A DNA stretch of 64,000 bases from Meghimatium bilineatum (lineage: Eukaryota; Mollusca; Gastropoda; Stylommatophora; Philomycidae): assembly GCA_034231615.1 (NCBI GenBank), contig CM067311.1, positions 9,549,746 to 9,613,745 of the forward strand, read 5' to 3'. Below, piece after piece: positions 10,325 through 21,354 of this stretch. Position numbers and translations under genes: made by a program. A model generated the notes under the pieces. It was given only the letters and a program-made list of their open reading frames with translations, was not told the DNA's origin and searched no databases. Within the stretch, counting starts at the first letter, position 1. Each line of letters opens with the position of its first letter.

Positions 10325-10465
10325 ATGGCTCCTAGTTTGACCCAGCATTTAAAAGTGCACTATCTCCTAGTCCAGTAGTCATGGTTTGATTCCCCGTAAA
10401 GGCAGACATTTTTATACCATAAATGGCTCCAGGTTTTACCCAGCCTTCAGAAGTATATTCTGGAA
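10325..10465 (+). repeat. Partial SINE with the same tRNA-like head
   Basis: CCAGTAGTCATGGTTTGATT, CCCCGTAAAGGCAGACATTT and ACCATAAATGGCTCC parallel the head of the copy at 10086. The family A body is absent here. Confidence 0.5.
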
Positions 10466-10883
10466 AAGTAAATGATATATCATCCCTTAAAGTTTGTTAG
10501 TCACAGAAGAAGGATATAAGTTAAGCATTAGATTTTCCATGTGCATCAACTTACTCAACAACTTAATCAACTTACAAAATATATCACTGTAAATCGGACT
10601 AAACAATATAATGTAATAACAATAAAATCCATACCCCATCACGGTCGCGGGGGTGTCACATTGAGACATTTGGTGCAGAAATACCTCACAGATCTCTATC
10701 TTTTACTATACTGATGAGTTTGGAAACTGCACTCCCTGTCCAGTTCTTGATATTATTCAGCCATATTTCTTCTAGTCACCTCGTATTCTTCTATCCTTCA
10801 ATGTATCTCAAAGAACACCTTTTGTCATTGAGGAATGTCTCATCTCGTACCCGTACCACTTCATTCAGGTTTACGAACCTATG

Positions 10884-12680
10884 TCTGATTGCAGTGATCA
10901 TGATATTGTCTGATTGCAGTGATCATGATATTGTCTGATTGCAGTGATCATGATATTGTCTGATTGCAGTGATCATGATATTGTCTGATTGCAGTGATCA
11001 TGATATTGTCTGATTGCAGTGATCATGATATTGTCTGATTGCAGTGATCATGATATTGTCTGATTGCAGTGATCATGATATTGTCTGATTGCAGTGATCA
11101 TGATATTGTCTGATTGCAGTGATCATGATGTCTGATTGCAGTGATCATGATATTGTCTGATTGCAGTGATCATGATATTGTCTGATTGCAGTGATCATGA
11201 TATTGTCTGATTGCAGTGATCATGATATTGTCTGATTGCAGTGATCATGATATTGTCTGATTGCAGTGATCATGATATTGTCTGATTGCAGTGATCATGA
11301 TATTGTCTGATTGCAGTGATCATGATATTGTCTGATTGCAGTGATCATGATATTGTCTGATTGCAGTGATCATGATATTGTCTGATTGCAGTGATCATGA
11401 TATTGTCTGATTGCAGTGATCATGATATTGTCTGATTGCAGTGATCATGATATTGTCTGATTGCAGTGATCATGATATTGTCTGATTGCAGTGATCATGA
11501 TATTGTCTGATTGCAGTGATCATGATATTGTCTGATTGCAGTGATCATGATATTGTCTGATTGCAGTGATCATGATATTGTCTGATTGCAGTGATCATGA
11601 TATTGTCTGATTGCAGTGATCATGATATTGTCTGATTGCAGTGATCATGATATTGTCTGATTGCAGTGATCATGATATTGTCTGATTGCAGTGATCATGA
11701 TATTGTCTGATTGCAGTGATCATGATATTGTCTGATTGCAGTGATCATGATATTGTCTGATTGCAGTGATCATGATATTGTCTGATTGCAGTGATCATGA
11801 TATTGTCTGATTGCAGTGATCATGATATTGTCTGATTGCAGTGATCATGATATTGTCTGATTGCAGTGATCATGATATTGTCTGATTGCAGTGATCATGA
11901 TATTGTCTGATTGCAGTGATCATGATATTGTCTGATTGCAGTGATCATGATATTGTCTGATTGCAGTGATCATGATATTGTCTGATTGCAGTGATCATGA
12001 TATTGTCTGATTGCAGTGATCATGATATTGTCTGATTGCAGTGATCATGATATTGTCTGATTGCAGTGATCATGATATTGTCTGATTGCAGTGATCATGA
12101 TATTGTCTGATTGCAGTGATCATGATATTGTCTGATTGCAGTGATCATGATATTGTCTGATTGCAGTGATCATGATATTGTCTGATTGCAGTGATCATGA
12201 TATTGTCTGATTGCAGTGATCATGATATTGTCTGATTGCAGTGATCATGATATTGTCTGATTGCAGTGATCATGATATTGTCTGATTGCAGTGATCATGA
12301 TATTGTCTGATTGCAGTGATCATGATATTGTCTGATTGCAGTGATCATGATATTGTCTGATTGCAGTGATCATGATATTGTCTGATTGCAGTGATCATGA
12401 TATTGTCTGATTGCAGTGATCATGATATTGTCTGATTGCAGTGATCATGATATTGTCTGATTGCAGTGATCATGATATTGTCTGATTGCAGTGATCATGA
12501 TATTGTCTGATTGCAGTGATCATGATATTGTCTGATTGCAGTGATCATGATATTGTCTGATTGCAGTGATCATGATATTGTCTGATTGCAGTGATCATGA
12601 TATTGTCTGATTGCAGTGATCATGATATTGTCTGATTGCAGTGATCATGATATTGTCTGATTGCAGTGATCATGATATTG
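10884..12680. repeat. 25-bp minisatellite, about 72 units
   Basis: The unit is TCTGATTGCAGTGATCATGA plus TATTG. About 72 head-to-tail copies are nearly free of substitutions; the only variant I see is one unit near 11125 that lacks 3 bp. Each unit carries the overlapping palindromes TGATCA and ATCATGAT. It is flanked by ordinary unique sequence. Confidence 0.95.
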
Positions 12681-13078
12681 GTCTATTGTACGATCAACAT
12701 GAGGAACAAGTCGGAAAATTGCCTAAAAAAAGTCTTACTAAAAATATAATATTTTCGAATTTCACATTTTGCATCAATGTCTGATGGATGCAGTAGTTAG
12801 TACACTGTCATCCTAGATAATGGTACTTTGGTGGTTCATTTCGACTGGGGATAATTTTCTTAATTCATACAGCTTGATAAATATTCAGGAAATGGGCACC
12901 AGAACAAATATTGAAAAGTAACAATGGCAAGTGTTATGTTAACTTAATCCCCCCTCCTCCCCCACCATTCTGTTGGTGAACAGAAACTCATAGACTTGTA
13001 GTAATATTTATCATTTGATTTAGAAAGTTAATATTAATTATAATGACATTAATATTATGATGATTTTAATTTCTCACA
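12681..13078. other. Intergenic sequence, nothing recognised
   Basis: AT-rich sequence with no repeat, RNA or coding signal that I can support. Confidence 0.5.
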
Positions 13079-13295
13079 TTAGTTAGTTCCTTTTGGATCA
13101 AAGATGGCACGTAGGGCATTAGTCATTTCTTTCCATGTTGAGTGCCCCATTGCAAGTTGATGTAATTCTTGTGTATTACTTATACCAAATATTGAGTATT
13201 CTCTTTTCATTGTTCTGCATAGAGTTTTTTTAGGGGTAGTTACTTTTGTTTTTCCCTCTACCTTCCACATGATGCTTTGTTTAGGAAGTCTTGTT
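13079..13295 (-). pseudogene. LINE C-terminal fragment (WRRTxxKE type)
   Basis: On the minus strand TPKKTLCRTMKREYSIFGIS, then QELHQLAMGHSTWKEMTNAL. This fits the common LINE C-terminus pattern with a K.TWRRT-like box, EL..LA.DR and W+..v.aL. Only the last 60 residues or so remain. Confidence 0.55.
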
Positions 13296-13408
13296 TTCTA
13301 TGCCATGTTAAGTACATTACCATCATGATTCCACCATCTACTTCATATAAAATGATACAAAATCATGGTTTGTTTCTTCTCACAGAGTATTGCTTTTTAA
13401 CATGTTAA

Positions 13409-13961
13409 CCCCTTAGCTGCGGATGTATCCTTAAGGATATGATGAAGGGTTGCCGCCATTTTGCTGAGATCTTCTCCTTCTTCTTCTCGTTCGGAGTTTG
13501 ACATGTCTACACAGCAAGTCCTGCTACCCTAATAAATGCTGCTGTATTTGAAATCTCCTCAGTGCTCCCATACATCTTTCTGTGGATACCAACTATTCGG
13601 TTTGCATGATACCATGGTTGCTGGTGCGCCTCTCTGCCTGGCATCTCTGACTTTGGCATCTCTGACTTCAGCACCTGTGCTTGCTTGGGCAGGACTGTAA
13701 CCCTGCTCGATATTGGGTTGGCCCGACCAATCTTAGTTTCCAGCCTCTGTTGGCTGGACTAAGCCCCATCTCCACATCAGGGAGGCGATCTCGATGGGGC
13801 TGAGATCTTCTAATTCTTAGTTTCCCAGGGAAACAATTCATCTGGATGCTTATAATAAAACATCCAGATGAATTGTTTCCTTGGGAAACTAAGAAGAAGA
13901 TCTCAGCAAAATGATGGCAACCATTCTTCATATCCTTAAGGATACATCCACAGCTAAGGGG
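13409..13961. mobile_element. TTAA-flanked palindromic MITE (piggyBac-like) with a SINE inside
   Basis: Terminal inverted repeats begin CCCCTTAGCTG and read on through GGATGTATCCTTAAGGATAT. The other end is the mirror, finishing CAGCTAAGGGG. TTAA sits immediately outside both ends (13405-13408 and 13962-13965), the target choice of piggyBac-type transposases. If the SINE at 13476-13798 is removed, the remaining sequence of about 230 bp is almost one continuous palindrome. It closes at a hairpin with arms 13802-13848 and 13861-13905. No transposase is present, so it is non-autonomous. Confidence 0.85.
13476..13798 (-). mobile_element. SINE-like family D copy inserted in the MITE
   Basis: The insert is bounded by a perfect 13-bp duplication, GCTGAGATCTTCT, at 13463-13475 and 13799-13811. 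On the minus strand it contains TTACAGTCCTGCCCAAGCAA, GCACAGGTGCTGAAGTC and GCCAGG, and ends in an A/G-rich GAAGAAGAAGG tail. A second copy starts near 36130. Confidence 0.85.
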
Positions 13962-13965
13962 TTAA

Positions 13966-14956
13966 TATCATGTTGAATATTCTTCAAAGGCACTTGTTTT
14001 CAAATGTGATTAATTTAGTATCTATAGGTTGTGCTGATTTGTGATGTACATTATAAATTTTTCATTATAATTAAATTTAGTTTTTGTTCTCTGATACGTC
14101 ACAAAAATTATGCATACACACATTTCTTCTTTTGTTTATTTCCTCTTTCATCAAAAGTATAACCCCATATTTTATTATCATTATCATCATCATCATCATC
14201 ATGTGCAATAAATAACCAATGACAATGTGCATTGTGCTGGTATGAAAAGTATTAATTCTGTTAAGTTCTACTGAACATAGCTCTGATTTTGTAGAACATA
14301 ACCATTGCTGCTGTGTTGTTATGAGTTAATATATTTTTTCAAATCCACCCATGTCTATCTTTTGTTGGACGAGCTAATTTTGTGTTTTTTATGTACCAAT
14401 GTGTGTTATTGAGGTTGTGATATGAATCAAATGAAATGTCAAATGAAACCATGAAAAATGTGTGAAATTCTGATTGAATCAATGTATGCACCTTGTGATG
14501 ATGCTCAACAAATCAATATGTAATCAATATGGGATGTGGTTGTGATTTATACTCTGATGGATTTAATGAGACAGGGAGTGAAACACCTATGGGGTGTGTC
14601 CATTGTGCACTGAAAATAACTAGCACTCATGCCTAAAGGGATGTGGGGGTCTTCTGTGTTCAGGTTAATGATCATGATAATTTATCAAGTTTGTTGACAG
14701 GGTAACGTCTGCAGTTCATGTGGGTCAAAGCAGCATCTCATGGCTACTATATCATCACAGACTTTATCCATACTTGTCATCTCCCAGAAAGCATATTCTG
14801 AATTTCACGTCCAAAATAACCCCAAAATAATGTATTTTCAATCCCAAGTTCTATATTCTTGCCCTAAATTCTGTGTAAAGAATAATTTACTAATGGTCAG
14901 TACGACATGTTCAGTGAAACCCGGGTATTTTTTATACAAAATGCTGAAAATATGAT
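13966..14956. other. Intergenic sequence, nothing recognised
   Basis: AT-rich sequence with a short (ATC)n tract near 14177-14203. The open frame at 14740-14955 has no recognisable motif. Confidence 0.5.
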
Positions 14957-15243
14957 GACAAGTAGGCCCCATTGTAGATCTGTTATCATGAAATCTGTAG
15001 ACAAGTAGGCTTCAATGTAGATCTGATATGAAATCTGTAGACAAGTAGACCCATATGTAGATCTGAAATGAAATCTAGATTTGATATGAAATATGTAGAC
15101 AAGTAGGCACATATGTAGATCTGATATGAAATCTGTAGACAAGTAGGTCCATATGTAGATCTGATATGAAATCTGTAGACAAGTAGGCCCATATGTAGAT
15201 CTGATATGAAATCTGTAGACAAGTAGGCCCATATGTAGATCTG
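14957..15243. repeat. 40-bp minisatellite, about 7 units
   Basis: The unit contains GTAGATCTGATATGAAATCT then GTAGACAAGTAGGCCCATAT. Outer units are diverged or shortened and the last three are almost identical. Open frames on the minus strand here are repeat artefacts. Confidence 0.9.
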
Positions 15244-15637
15244 AGATTGTGTTAGGCTGATTGTCCTGTATTTTGAGACATGCTGTTTTCCCCCCTGGTT
15301 TTGAGTGATATCTTCATTACTTTTTGTTGTTGAAGGCAGTGTCCAATTCATACTGTGGTCCATCGTATATTGAAGATTGTTGTGATCTTTCCTGTTCGAT
15401 TATTTAAATGTCTATTTAATTCATTTTGTATATTTTTTTACATTATTATTTGCTCTTACATTTTTGCCAATATGACACATTATTGTTTGTAAAATAAATA
15501 ACAATAGTTCATATGCCAGTTTGTTTACACTGCTAGATTATATATGTGCCAAGTTATTTTTAAAGATCTTTTGGTTGAAAGTCTGTGTTTTGTAAAACTA
15601 GCATACTTAGGATTAGTAACAAGTTTGTCTGTATTAT
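15244..15637. other. Intergenic sequence, nothing recognised
   Basis: AT-rich sequence without recognisable genes or repeats. Confidence 0.45.
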
Positions 15638-15887
15638 GCCCAGGTCTGAAAATTGGGGAGGAAGAATAGAAATGCTACCTGCTATGCCTGTCATAAAAAG
15701 GCGGTTGTGGGGGTGAATTTGGCTGTCCCATCCCATAGACGGCCAAAGTGACTCAGAAGCTATGCTGATGTCGGATATGCCAGACCAAAAGGTACATATA
15801 ACAAAAGTCAAGCTGTAAACCATGGCACGACACATTCCATTCTCTGGAAACATCCTGCTAATCTGCAGGAGTGAAAATGAGCAAAGA
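15638..15887 (+). repeat. SINE-like family B copy
   Basis: CCCAGGTCTGAAAATTGGGG, TTGGCTGTCCCATCCCATAG, GCTATGCTGATGTCGGATAT, CAGACCAAAAGGTACATATA, AGCTGTAAACCATGGCACGA and TAATCTGCAGGAGTG follow the family B order. Confidence 0.75.
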
Positions 15888-16169
15888 AGTAATAAGATTT
15901 ATGCAATCTGCCCTCATTACTACTAGAGGTAAATGTAATCTCATATTATATAATAAAGTAGTGGTATGAAATGTTTGAGACATCACAGTACTAATGCATT
16001 CAATTTGAAAATATATGTTGGCCAGTTTGATTTAAGGTGGCCAGGCCAGTTTTACACCTCACCGATATTTTATTCATTAATTCAGTGTGTTAAGTACACA
16101 ATTTCAGCTGGATCAAGCTGGGGTACTGCTTCTAAAGCAGGAAACGAGCAAGCTTATTTCCATTGCTAA

Positions 16170-16503
16170 GCATATACAACTTCTTGCCAATATCAGCTCT
16201 CAAATATAACTTCTTGCCAATATCAGCTCTCATATACAACTTCTTGCCAATATCAGCTCTCATATACAACTTCTTGCCAATATCAGCCCTCATATACTTC
16301 TTGCCAATATCAGCTCTCATATACAACTTCTTGCCAATATCAGCTCTCATTATACAACTTCTTGCCAATATCAGCTCTCATTATACAACTTCTTGCAATA
16401 TCAGATCTCATTATACAACTTCTTGCCAATATTAGCTCTCATTTACAACTTCTTGCCAATATCAGCTCTCATTATACAAATTCTTGCCAATATCAACTCT
16501 CAA
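16170..16503. repeat. 30-bp minisatellite, about 11 units
   Basis: The unit is TATACAACTTCTTGCCAATA plus TCAGCTCTCA, with small indels. It abuts the 3' end of the LINE E fragment at 16500. Confidence 0.9.
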
Positions 16504-17130
16504 TTCTCTCCAGAACATTGTCATCCCAGTGAACTCCTTCTCTGTCTTGGGCGAAGCGGCTTGCATTTTCCAACAACGTATTCATGTTATCTTTAATTTT
16601 GTCCGTCCAACGTCTTTTTAGTCTACCCTTTATCCTCCTCCCAGGTGCTCTACCCTCCATTATTTGTCTTTCCAAACAGTTGTGTCTCTTTGTATGACCA
16701 AACAGGCATAGTTTTCTTTTTTGCTAATAGTGTTTAGTAACCAACACTCTGGTATCATCAATGTTTATAATATCTGAGTTTCTCTTTATTTTCCTTCCAT
16801 GATACTCTAAGTATATTTCTGTAGCATTTCATCTCAAAGGCATTGATCTTCGTTGCCACAGTTTTACTTAGGGTCCATGTTTCACAGCCGTATGTTGCAA
16901 CCGGAAAAATAAAAGTTCGTAGCATTAGCAGTTTCGTTTCTATTTTGTTGTTTTTCCGTATGTTTTTCCAACCGTGTTATTTTACAGTATGCCATTGTCA
17001 ATCTCTTCCTTATCTCTGCCATGCAGTCTCCTGTACCGTTGATGTTTTCTCCTAAGTATTAAAATTTATTCACACATCTCGAATTTATCTCGGTATTGTC
17101 TATTGACCTGATTACTACTCACTGACAATT
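16500..17130 (-). pseudogene. LINE family E reverse transcriptase C-terminal region
   Basis: On the minus strand the end reads RRWTDKIKDNMNTLLENASR and DREGVHWDDNVLERI. Upstream, across stops, come CLFGHTKRHNCLERQIMEGR and, further back, an RT thumb-like stretch (LRTFIFPVATYGCETWT-like). The catalytic box is missing. It shares its C-terminus with the plus-strand scrap at 6540-6765. The element is 5'-truncated and dead. Confidence 0.7.
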
Positions 17131-17845
17131 TTTCTATGTATATTATACTAATGCTACACCACAATCCAAGAGAACAAATTTAGATTAATCCATCAGAAAT
17201 TTCTAGGCACACTTTTCCCGAAGGTTGCCATTAATTTTGGGAAGGAACAGTTGCTAATTGAACACCAAGGAGAACACATTCATTCTTGTCTGCCATTTTG
17301 GTGGAAGGGAGGTTTAGGAGATAGTAATGAGTAGATGTGAATTTATTCCTGCCCATGATAGTGTCTGTAGCTGACAATCAGCATGAGAGTGATGGCGTGT
17401 AGAGTGGTGGCATATAGAGTGATGGCATATAGAGTGATGATCAAAATTAAAGTAAAGGTAATATGACTTATGAACCCGTATTACAGCACATGGTTTCCCA
17501 TAAGTGCTCAGCTTCCTAGTCAGTGGTTGACCAGAAACCGTCTTACTAGAATCGCCTACCGCATATGCTCAGAAGAGGTTGCACTATTCCTTGACTTTTC
17601 TAGAGCATGGGCCCTGGTATCCTGTTTTCTGGCTGGATGAACTACGAGAGTAATTTTAATTTCAAAACATGAATGAGTGGAGTTGAAAGAAATCAGGGTT
17701 TGTTGGTCAGTGGGTGAATGACTTAACTTTACAATACCACTGGTACCCGTTTGTGTGATGGTGTTTCATCCATCACATTCAGCCATCACATTTTCAATTT
17801 CTGTAGTATCACAAAAACTGGATCAGCATCATTTTCATTACATTT
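17131..17845. other. Intergenic sequence with a short degenerate repeat
   Basis: Mostly unique-looking sequence. At about 17388-17438 GGCATATAGAGTGATG is repeated imperfectly about three times. No gene is seen. Confidence 0.45.
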
Positions 17846-18491
17846 TACCATAGACTTAGTGATGCACAAGTGGCAACCATTTGGAAGATTAAAACCATTA
17901 TATGTTATCATAGACTTAGTGATACACAAGTCGCAACCATTTGGAAGATTAAAACCATTATATGTTATCATAGACTTAGTGATACACAAGTGGCAACCAT
18001 TTGGAAGAATTAACTATTAGATTTTACCATAGACTTAGTGATATTCAAGTGGCAACCATTTGGAAGATTAAAACCATTATATGTTATCATAGACTTAGTG
18101 ATGCACAAGTGGCAACCATTTGGAAGATTAAAACCATTATATGTTATCATAGACTTAGTAATACACAAGTCGCAATCATTTGGAAGATTAAAACCATTAT
18201 ATGTTATCATAGACTTAGTGATACACAAGTGGCAACCATTTGGAAGATTAAAACCATTATATGTTACCATAGACTTAGTGATACACAAGTGACAACCATT
18301 TGGAAGATTCAACTATTAGATTTTACCATAGACTTAGTGATACACAAGTGACAACCATTTGGAAGATTCAACTATTAGATTTTACCATAGACTTAGTGAT
18401 ATTCAAGTGGCAACCATTTGGAAGATTAAAACCATTATATGTTATCATAGACTTAGTGATACACAAGTGACAACCATTTGGAAGATTCAAC
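17846..18491. repeat. 60-bp minisatellite, about 10-11 units
   Basis: The unit contains CATAGACTTAGTGATACACA, AGTGGCAACCATTTGGAAGA, then TTAAAACCATTATATGTTAT. Two unit types are visible, ending in either TTAAAACCATTATATG or TTCAACTATTAGATTTTA. The 60-bp period leaves several frames open on both strands, which does not imply coding. It abuts the retroelement remnant at 18484. Confidence 0.95.
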
Positions 18492-19430
18492 TAGAAATAC
18501 AGGCAATCAAGGTGGTGACTGATAAACTGCAGATAGCTAATCTTGGTCCACAGCCTGTAGTATTCCTGACATACAAGATCATCACTACAGGTGTCCCAGT
18601 CCAGAAAACTACCAGACCTGCATATACTACTAACTTAACTAAGAAGTCAATGTAAAGTAGCTATACAGTGAATACCATTGCATTGTGGGATACCTGGAAA
18701 TGAGAGAGCAGATTACCTGGCTTAAGATTGTGCTGGTAATGATCAACCAGATGTGCCAGTGGTAATCAACCAGATGTGTCAATAACTTATCATGAAAAGA
18801 AACAAATTATCAAAGAAATTAGAAAGTCAACTCCACAAGATGACTAAACTCCACAAGATGACTAAACTCCACAAGATGACTAAACTCCACAAGATGACTA
18901 CACTCCACAGGATGACTACACTCCACAAGATGACTAAACTCCACAATATGACTAAACTCCACAAGATGACTAAACTCCACAAGATGACTACACTCCACAA
19001 GATGACTAAACTCCACAAGATGACTAAACTCCACAAGATGACTAAACTCCACAAGATGACTAAACTCCACAAGATGACTGAACTCCACAAGATGACTAAA
19101 CTCCACAAGATGACTAAACTCCACAAGATGACTACCAAATTATAAACAGACAAAAATAAGTTGTCATTCTAAAGGACACATTCTCAGAACACAACCGACT
19201 CTTCTGCCACATGTATACATAGTTCAATATTGACAACACAGCCATGTGTACATGTGGACAGCTACATCTGATAGCAGAGCATATTCTTCAGGAAGGCAAG
19301 AAATATGAAATGCAGAGGCAAATACACTGACCAGGGAAACAACAACGGGAAAAAAACTCTACAGATCTCTGTACGAGTAACAGAACACAGTCAAGTTTAA
19401 AGAAGAAAACAAAACTTCAGATATAGGCAC
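18484..19430 (+). pseudogene. RNase H-domain retroelement remnant (copy H2)
   Basis: The plus strand contains EIQAIKVVTDKLQ, then HCGIPGNERADYLA at 18681-18722, the last catalytic region of a LINE-type RNase H. Past the array it continues with TAMCTCGQLHLIAEHILQ near 19238-19293, a Cys-rich tail common after RNase H in LINE ORF2. Stops and shifts are frequent. The homologous copy at 38060-38930 has the same order without the internal array, which marks the 18-bp array as an expansion inside this element. Clade not assigned. Confidence 0.75.
18830..19135. repeat. 18-bp minisatellite, about 17 units
   Basis: The unit is CTCCACAAGATGACTAAA, with A/C and A/G variants. It lies inside the RNase H retroelement remnant. 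All three frames on both strands stay open because 18 is divisible by three and the unit has no stop. Confidence 0.95.
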
Positions 19431-19514
19431 TTTTCAAGTGAATGAAAGAAGAAAAAAAGTAGGAAGATTCAACAGGCTTCAGTCAATGATTCCTGAGCAT
19501 TGTCAAAATTAAGG

Positions 19515-20192
19515 AGTGGTTCACATGTATTACACATAGGTGGAGAGTAATGCACTGTCTGGTAGACCCTCAAGCCAAAATAACGAGGTGGTTAACCAAA
19601 AACAGACTTTGGTCATGTAGAACCATCTTTTACCAAGAACTTGTGGACAAGGAGGGAAAAGCTTTGTTTTAGAACATTCCATTTTGACTAAAGATTTGAC
19701 CAAATTCGTGCCAAAGCTGTTAACAATGGAACACAAGCAACTCCATATAAAAGTCTTGCAAGACATACTGGACTTTGTAATGGCAACACTGACTTCCTGA
19801 ACACAATGGTTACTGGTGATGAGTTATAGGTGTTTGTTTAGAAACTAAAGTGCAGTCACAGTGGAAACATTCATTATACCCCCAAGAACATACACAAACA
19901 CATGACTGGTGTGCTAGCACAGTCTAAGTCATGCTAACTGTGCTCTTTGACCTTCTGTAGGGTTGTGCATCACGAATTCTACCACACGGCCATAACATTA
20001 CAAAGGAATACTACCAGGAAGTCTTCCACTGCTTGTGTGATGAAATGACCAGATCTGTATTCAACATAACAGTGGTAGCTTCGTCATGGCAACATACCTG
20101 CCCATTCTTCATATCTGATTCAGATTTTCTTTGTCAAACACAACATTCCTGCACTTTGTTCAGGCTTCATATTCTCCAACATGCCTTCTTGT
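19515..20192 (+). pseudogene. Mariner-like transposase, 5' part
   Basis: Across frames the plus strand reads GRPSSQ near 19560 and ILTKDLTKFVPKLLT near 19680. LQDILDFVMATLTS and the MVTGDE motif near 19808 follow; the latter carries the first catalytic aspartate region of mariner transposases (VTGDES). Further on are RGCASRILPHGHNITKEYYQ and a decayed counterpart of the HHDNAPAH region. Numerous stops and frameshifts make it a pseudogene. It is interrupted by a SINE B at 20193 and resumes at 20465. Mariner identity rests on motif order from memory. Confidence 0.8.
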
Positions 20193-20464
20193 CGCCCGTG
20201 TGTTGTTGTGGCCCGAAAGGGGAGCAAAGAATAGCAACACTGTTTACCTTCCACGCAAGTCGTAAAAAGGTGACTAAGGAGGTTATGGGATGGAGTTGGC
20301 TATCCCATATAGAGTCAGTAACCCAAAGCCATGCTGAAGTCGGATGTGTCAGGCCAAAAGGCGCAGATATCACAGCAATGCTGTAAACCATGACACAATG
20401 TTCTCCGGACTACATCCTGCTAATCTGCAGGAGTTTGAGAACGAACGCAGAAGAAGAAAAGAAG
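20193..20464 (+). mobile_element. SINE-like family B copy inserted in mariner
   Basis: The 272-bp insert begins CGCCCGTGTGTTG and ends in AGAAGAAGAAAAGAAG. It is flanked by an imperfect 12-bp duplication, ATGCCTTCTTGT at 20181-20192 and ATGTCTCCTTGT at 20465-20476 (10 of 12 match). The body carries GGCCCGAAAGGGGAGCAAAG, CCATGCTGAAGTCGGATGTG, TCAGGCCAAAAGGCGCAGAT and the tail GAGAACGAACGCAGAAGAAG. No protein is encoded; reverse-strand open frames are incidental. Confidence 0.9.
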
Positions 20465-20700
20465 ATGTCTCCTTGTGACTTTTTGTTGATCCCCCAAATC
20501 TGAAGATAAAAGAGGCTTGATTTGAATCATGGGAAGACACTATGCAGAACATAATAGTTCAACTACTCCATTCCCAATGCTGTCTTGCAAGAATGCTGTC
20601 AATAATGAAATGAATGCTGGTTGAAGTATCTGCAATCCCAAGGAGAGTACTTCTCTATCTGACAGTGCTAAGTATCAGTTTTCTTTGTGAGGAGGTCAGC
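20465..20700 (+). pseudogene. Mariner-like transposase, 3' part
   Basis: MSPCDFLLIPQI corresponds to the SPDLAPCDFFLFPKL block that carries the last catalytic aspartate. Then come frame-shifted fragments matching the C-terminal EGxYF-like end. Its start directly continues the mariner sequence that stops at 20192. Confidence 0.7.
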
Positions 20701-20990
20701 ACTCCGCCCTAATATCTGACAGTCTTAAGTTTTAACTTTCTTTGTAGTACTCTGCCCTAGCTACACTACATCTATCCCTCCCATCTTTCTCAACTGTTTG
20801 AGGAATACCTATTTGTTTTGTTGGATTGACTGGAGAGTAGTTATCCTAGAAGTTGAACACACAACCTTTGGCCAGCCTGATAGCATATGAGCTAATCTAC
20901 TTACCTCACCATATGTACTAGATGATGAGTAAAGTAACTATTATTCATGCCTTTTGTGCATATATTTCATGGTATTAGGCCCATAATTGT
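20701..20990. other. Intergenic sequence, nothing recognised
   Basis: No gene or repeat is recognised up to the 21-bp array. Confidence 0.4.
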
Positions 20991-21160
20991 GTGGCCAATG
21001 GTATACCCAGAGTGGCCAATGGTATACCCAGAGTGGCCAATGGTATACCCAGAGTGGCCAATGGTATACCCAGAGTGGCCAATGGTATACCCATAGTGGC
21101 CAATGGTATACCCAGAGTGGCCAATGGTATACCCAGAGTGGCCAATGGTATACCCAGAGA
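20991..21160. repeat. 21-bp minisatellite, 8 units
   Basis: The unit is GTGGCCAATGGTATACCCAG plus A. Only one base substitution is visible (an AGTGG/TAGTGG change near 21093). Confidence 0.95.
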
Positions 21161-21214
21161 AGATGAGTAACATAATGCTCATCACCTTTACTTTCCCAGA
21201 ATCTCTTAGCAAAA

Positions 21215-21345
21215 GATAGAAAGGCTGTCACAGGTTAGGGAAGCCCACTCATAAGCATACTGAAAACTGATGTGCTAAGCCCAAATGATGCAACTTAAAC
21301 TAGCACAAATACTTCCCAGGTAGAAATCATATGGAAATTCATGCT
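21215..21345 (+). repeat. Diverged family C 3'-end fragment
   Basis: AGGCTGTCACAGGTTAGGGA, CTGATGTGCTAAGCCCAAAT and CAGGTAGAAATCATATGG parallel the last 170 bp of family C (5180-5320), at roughly 75-80% by eye. Confidence 0.55.
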
Positions 21346-21354
21346 GGTTATTTG

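Noticed and set aside
18792-19153. Open frames over 100 codons on both strands in the 18-bp array
   Set aside because: Period divisible by three with no stop; the parent sequence is a dead retroelement.
20167-20391. Reverse-strand frame in SINE B and similar frames at 8770, 15560, 32560 and 35457
   Set aside because: They are the same SINE family read backwards; recurrence reflects copy number, not protein conservation.
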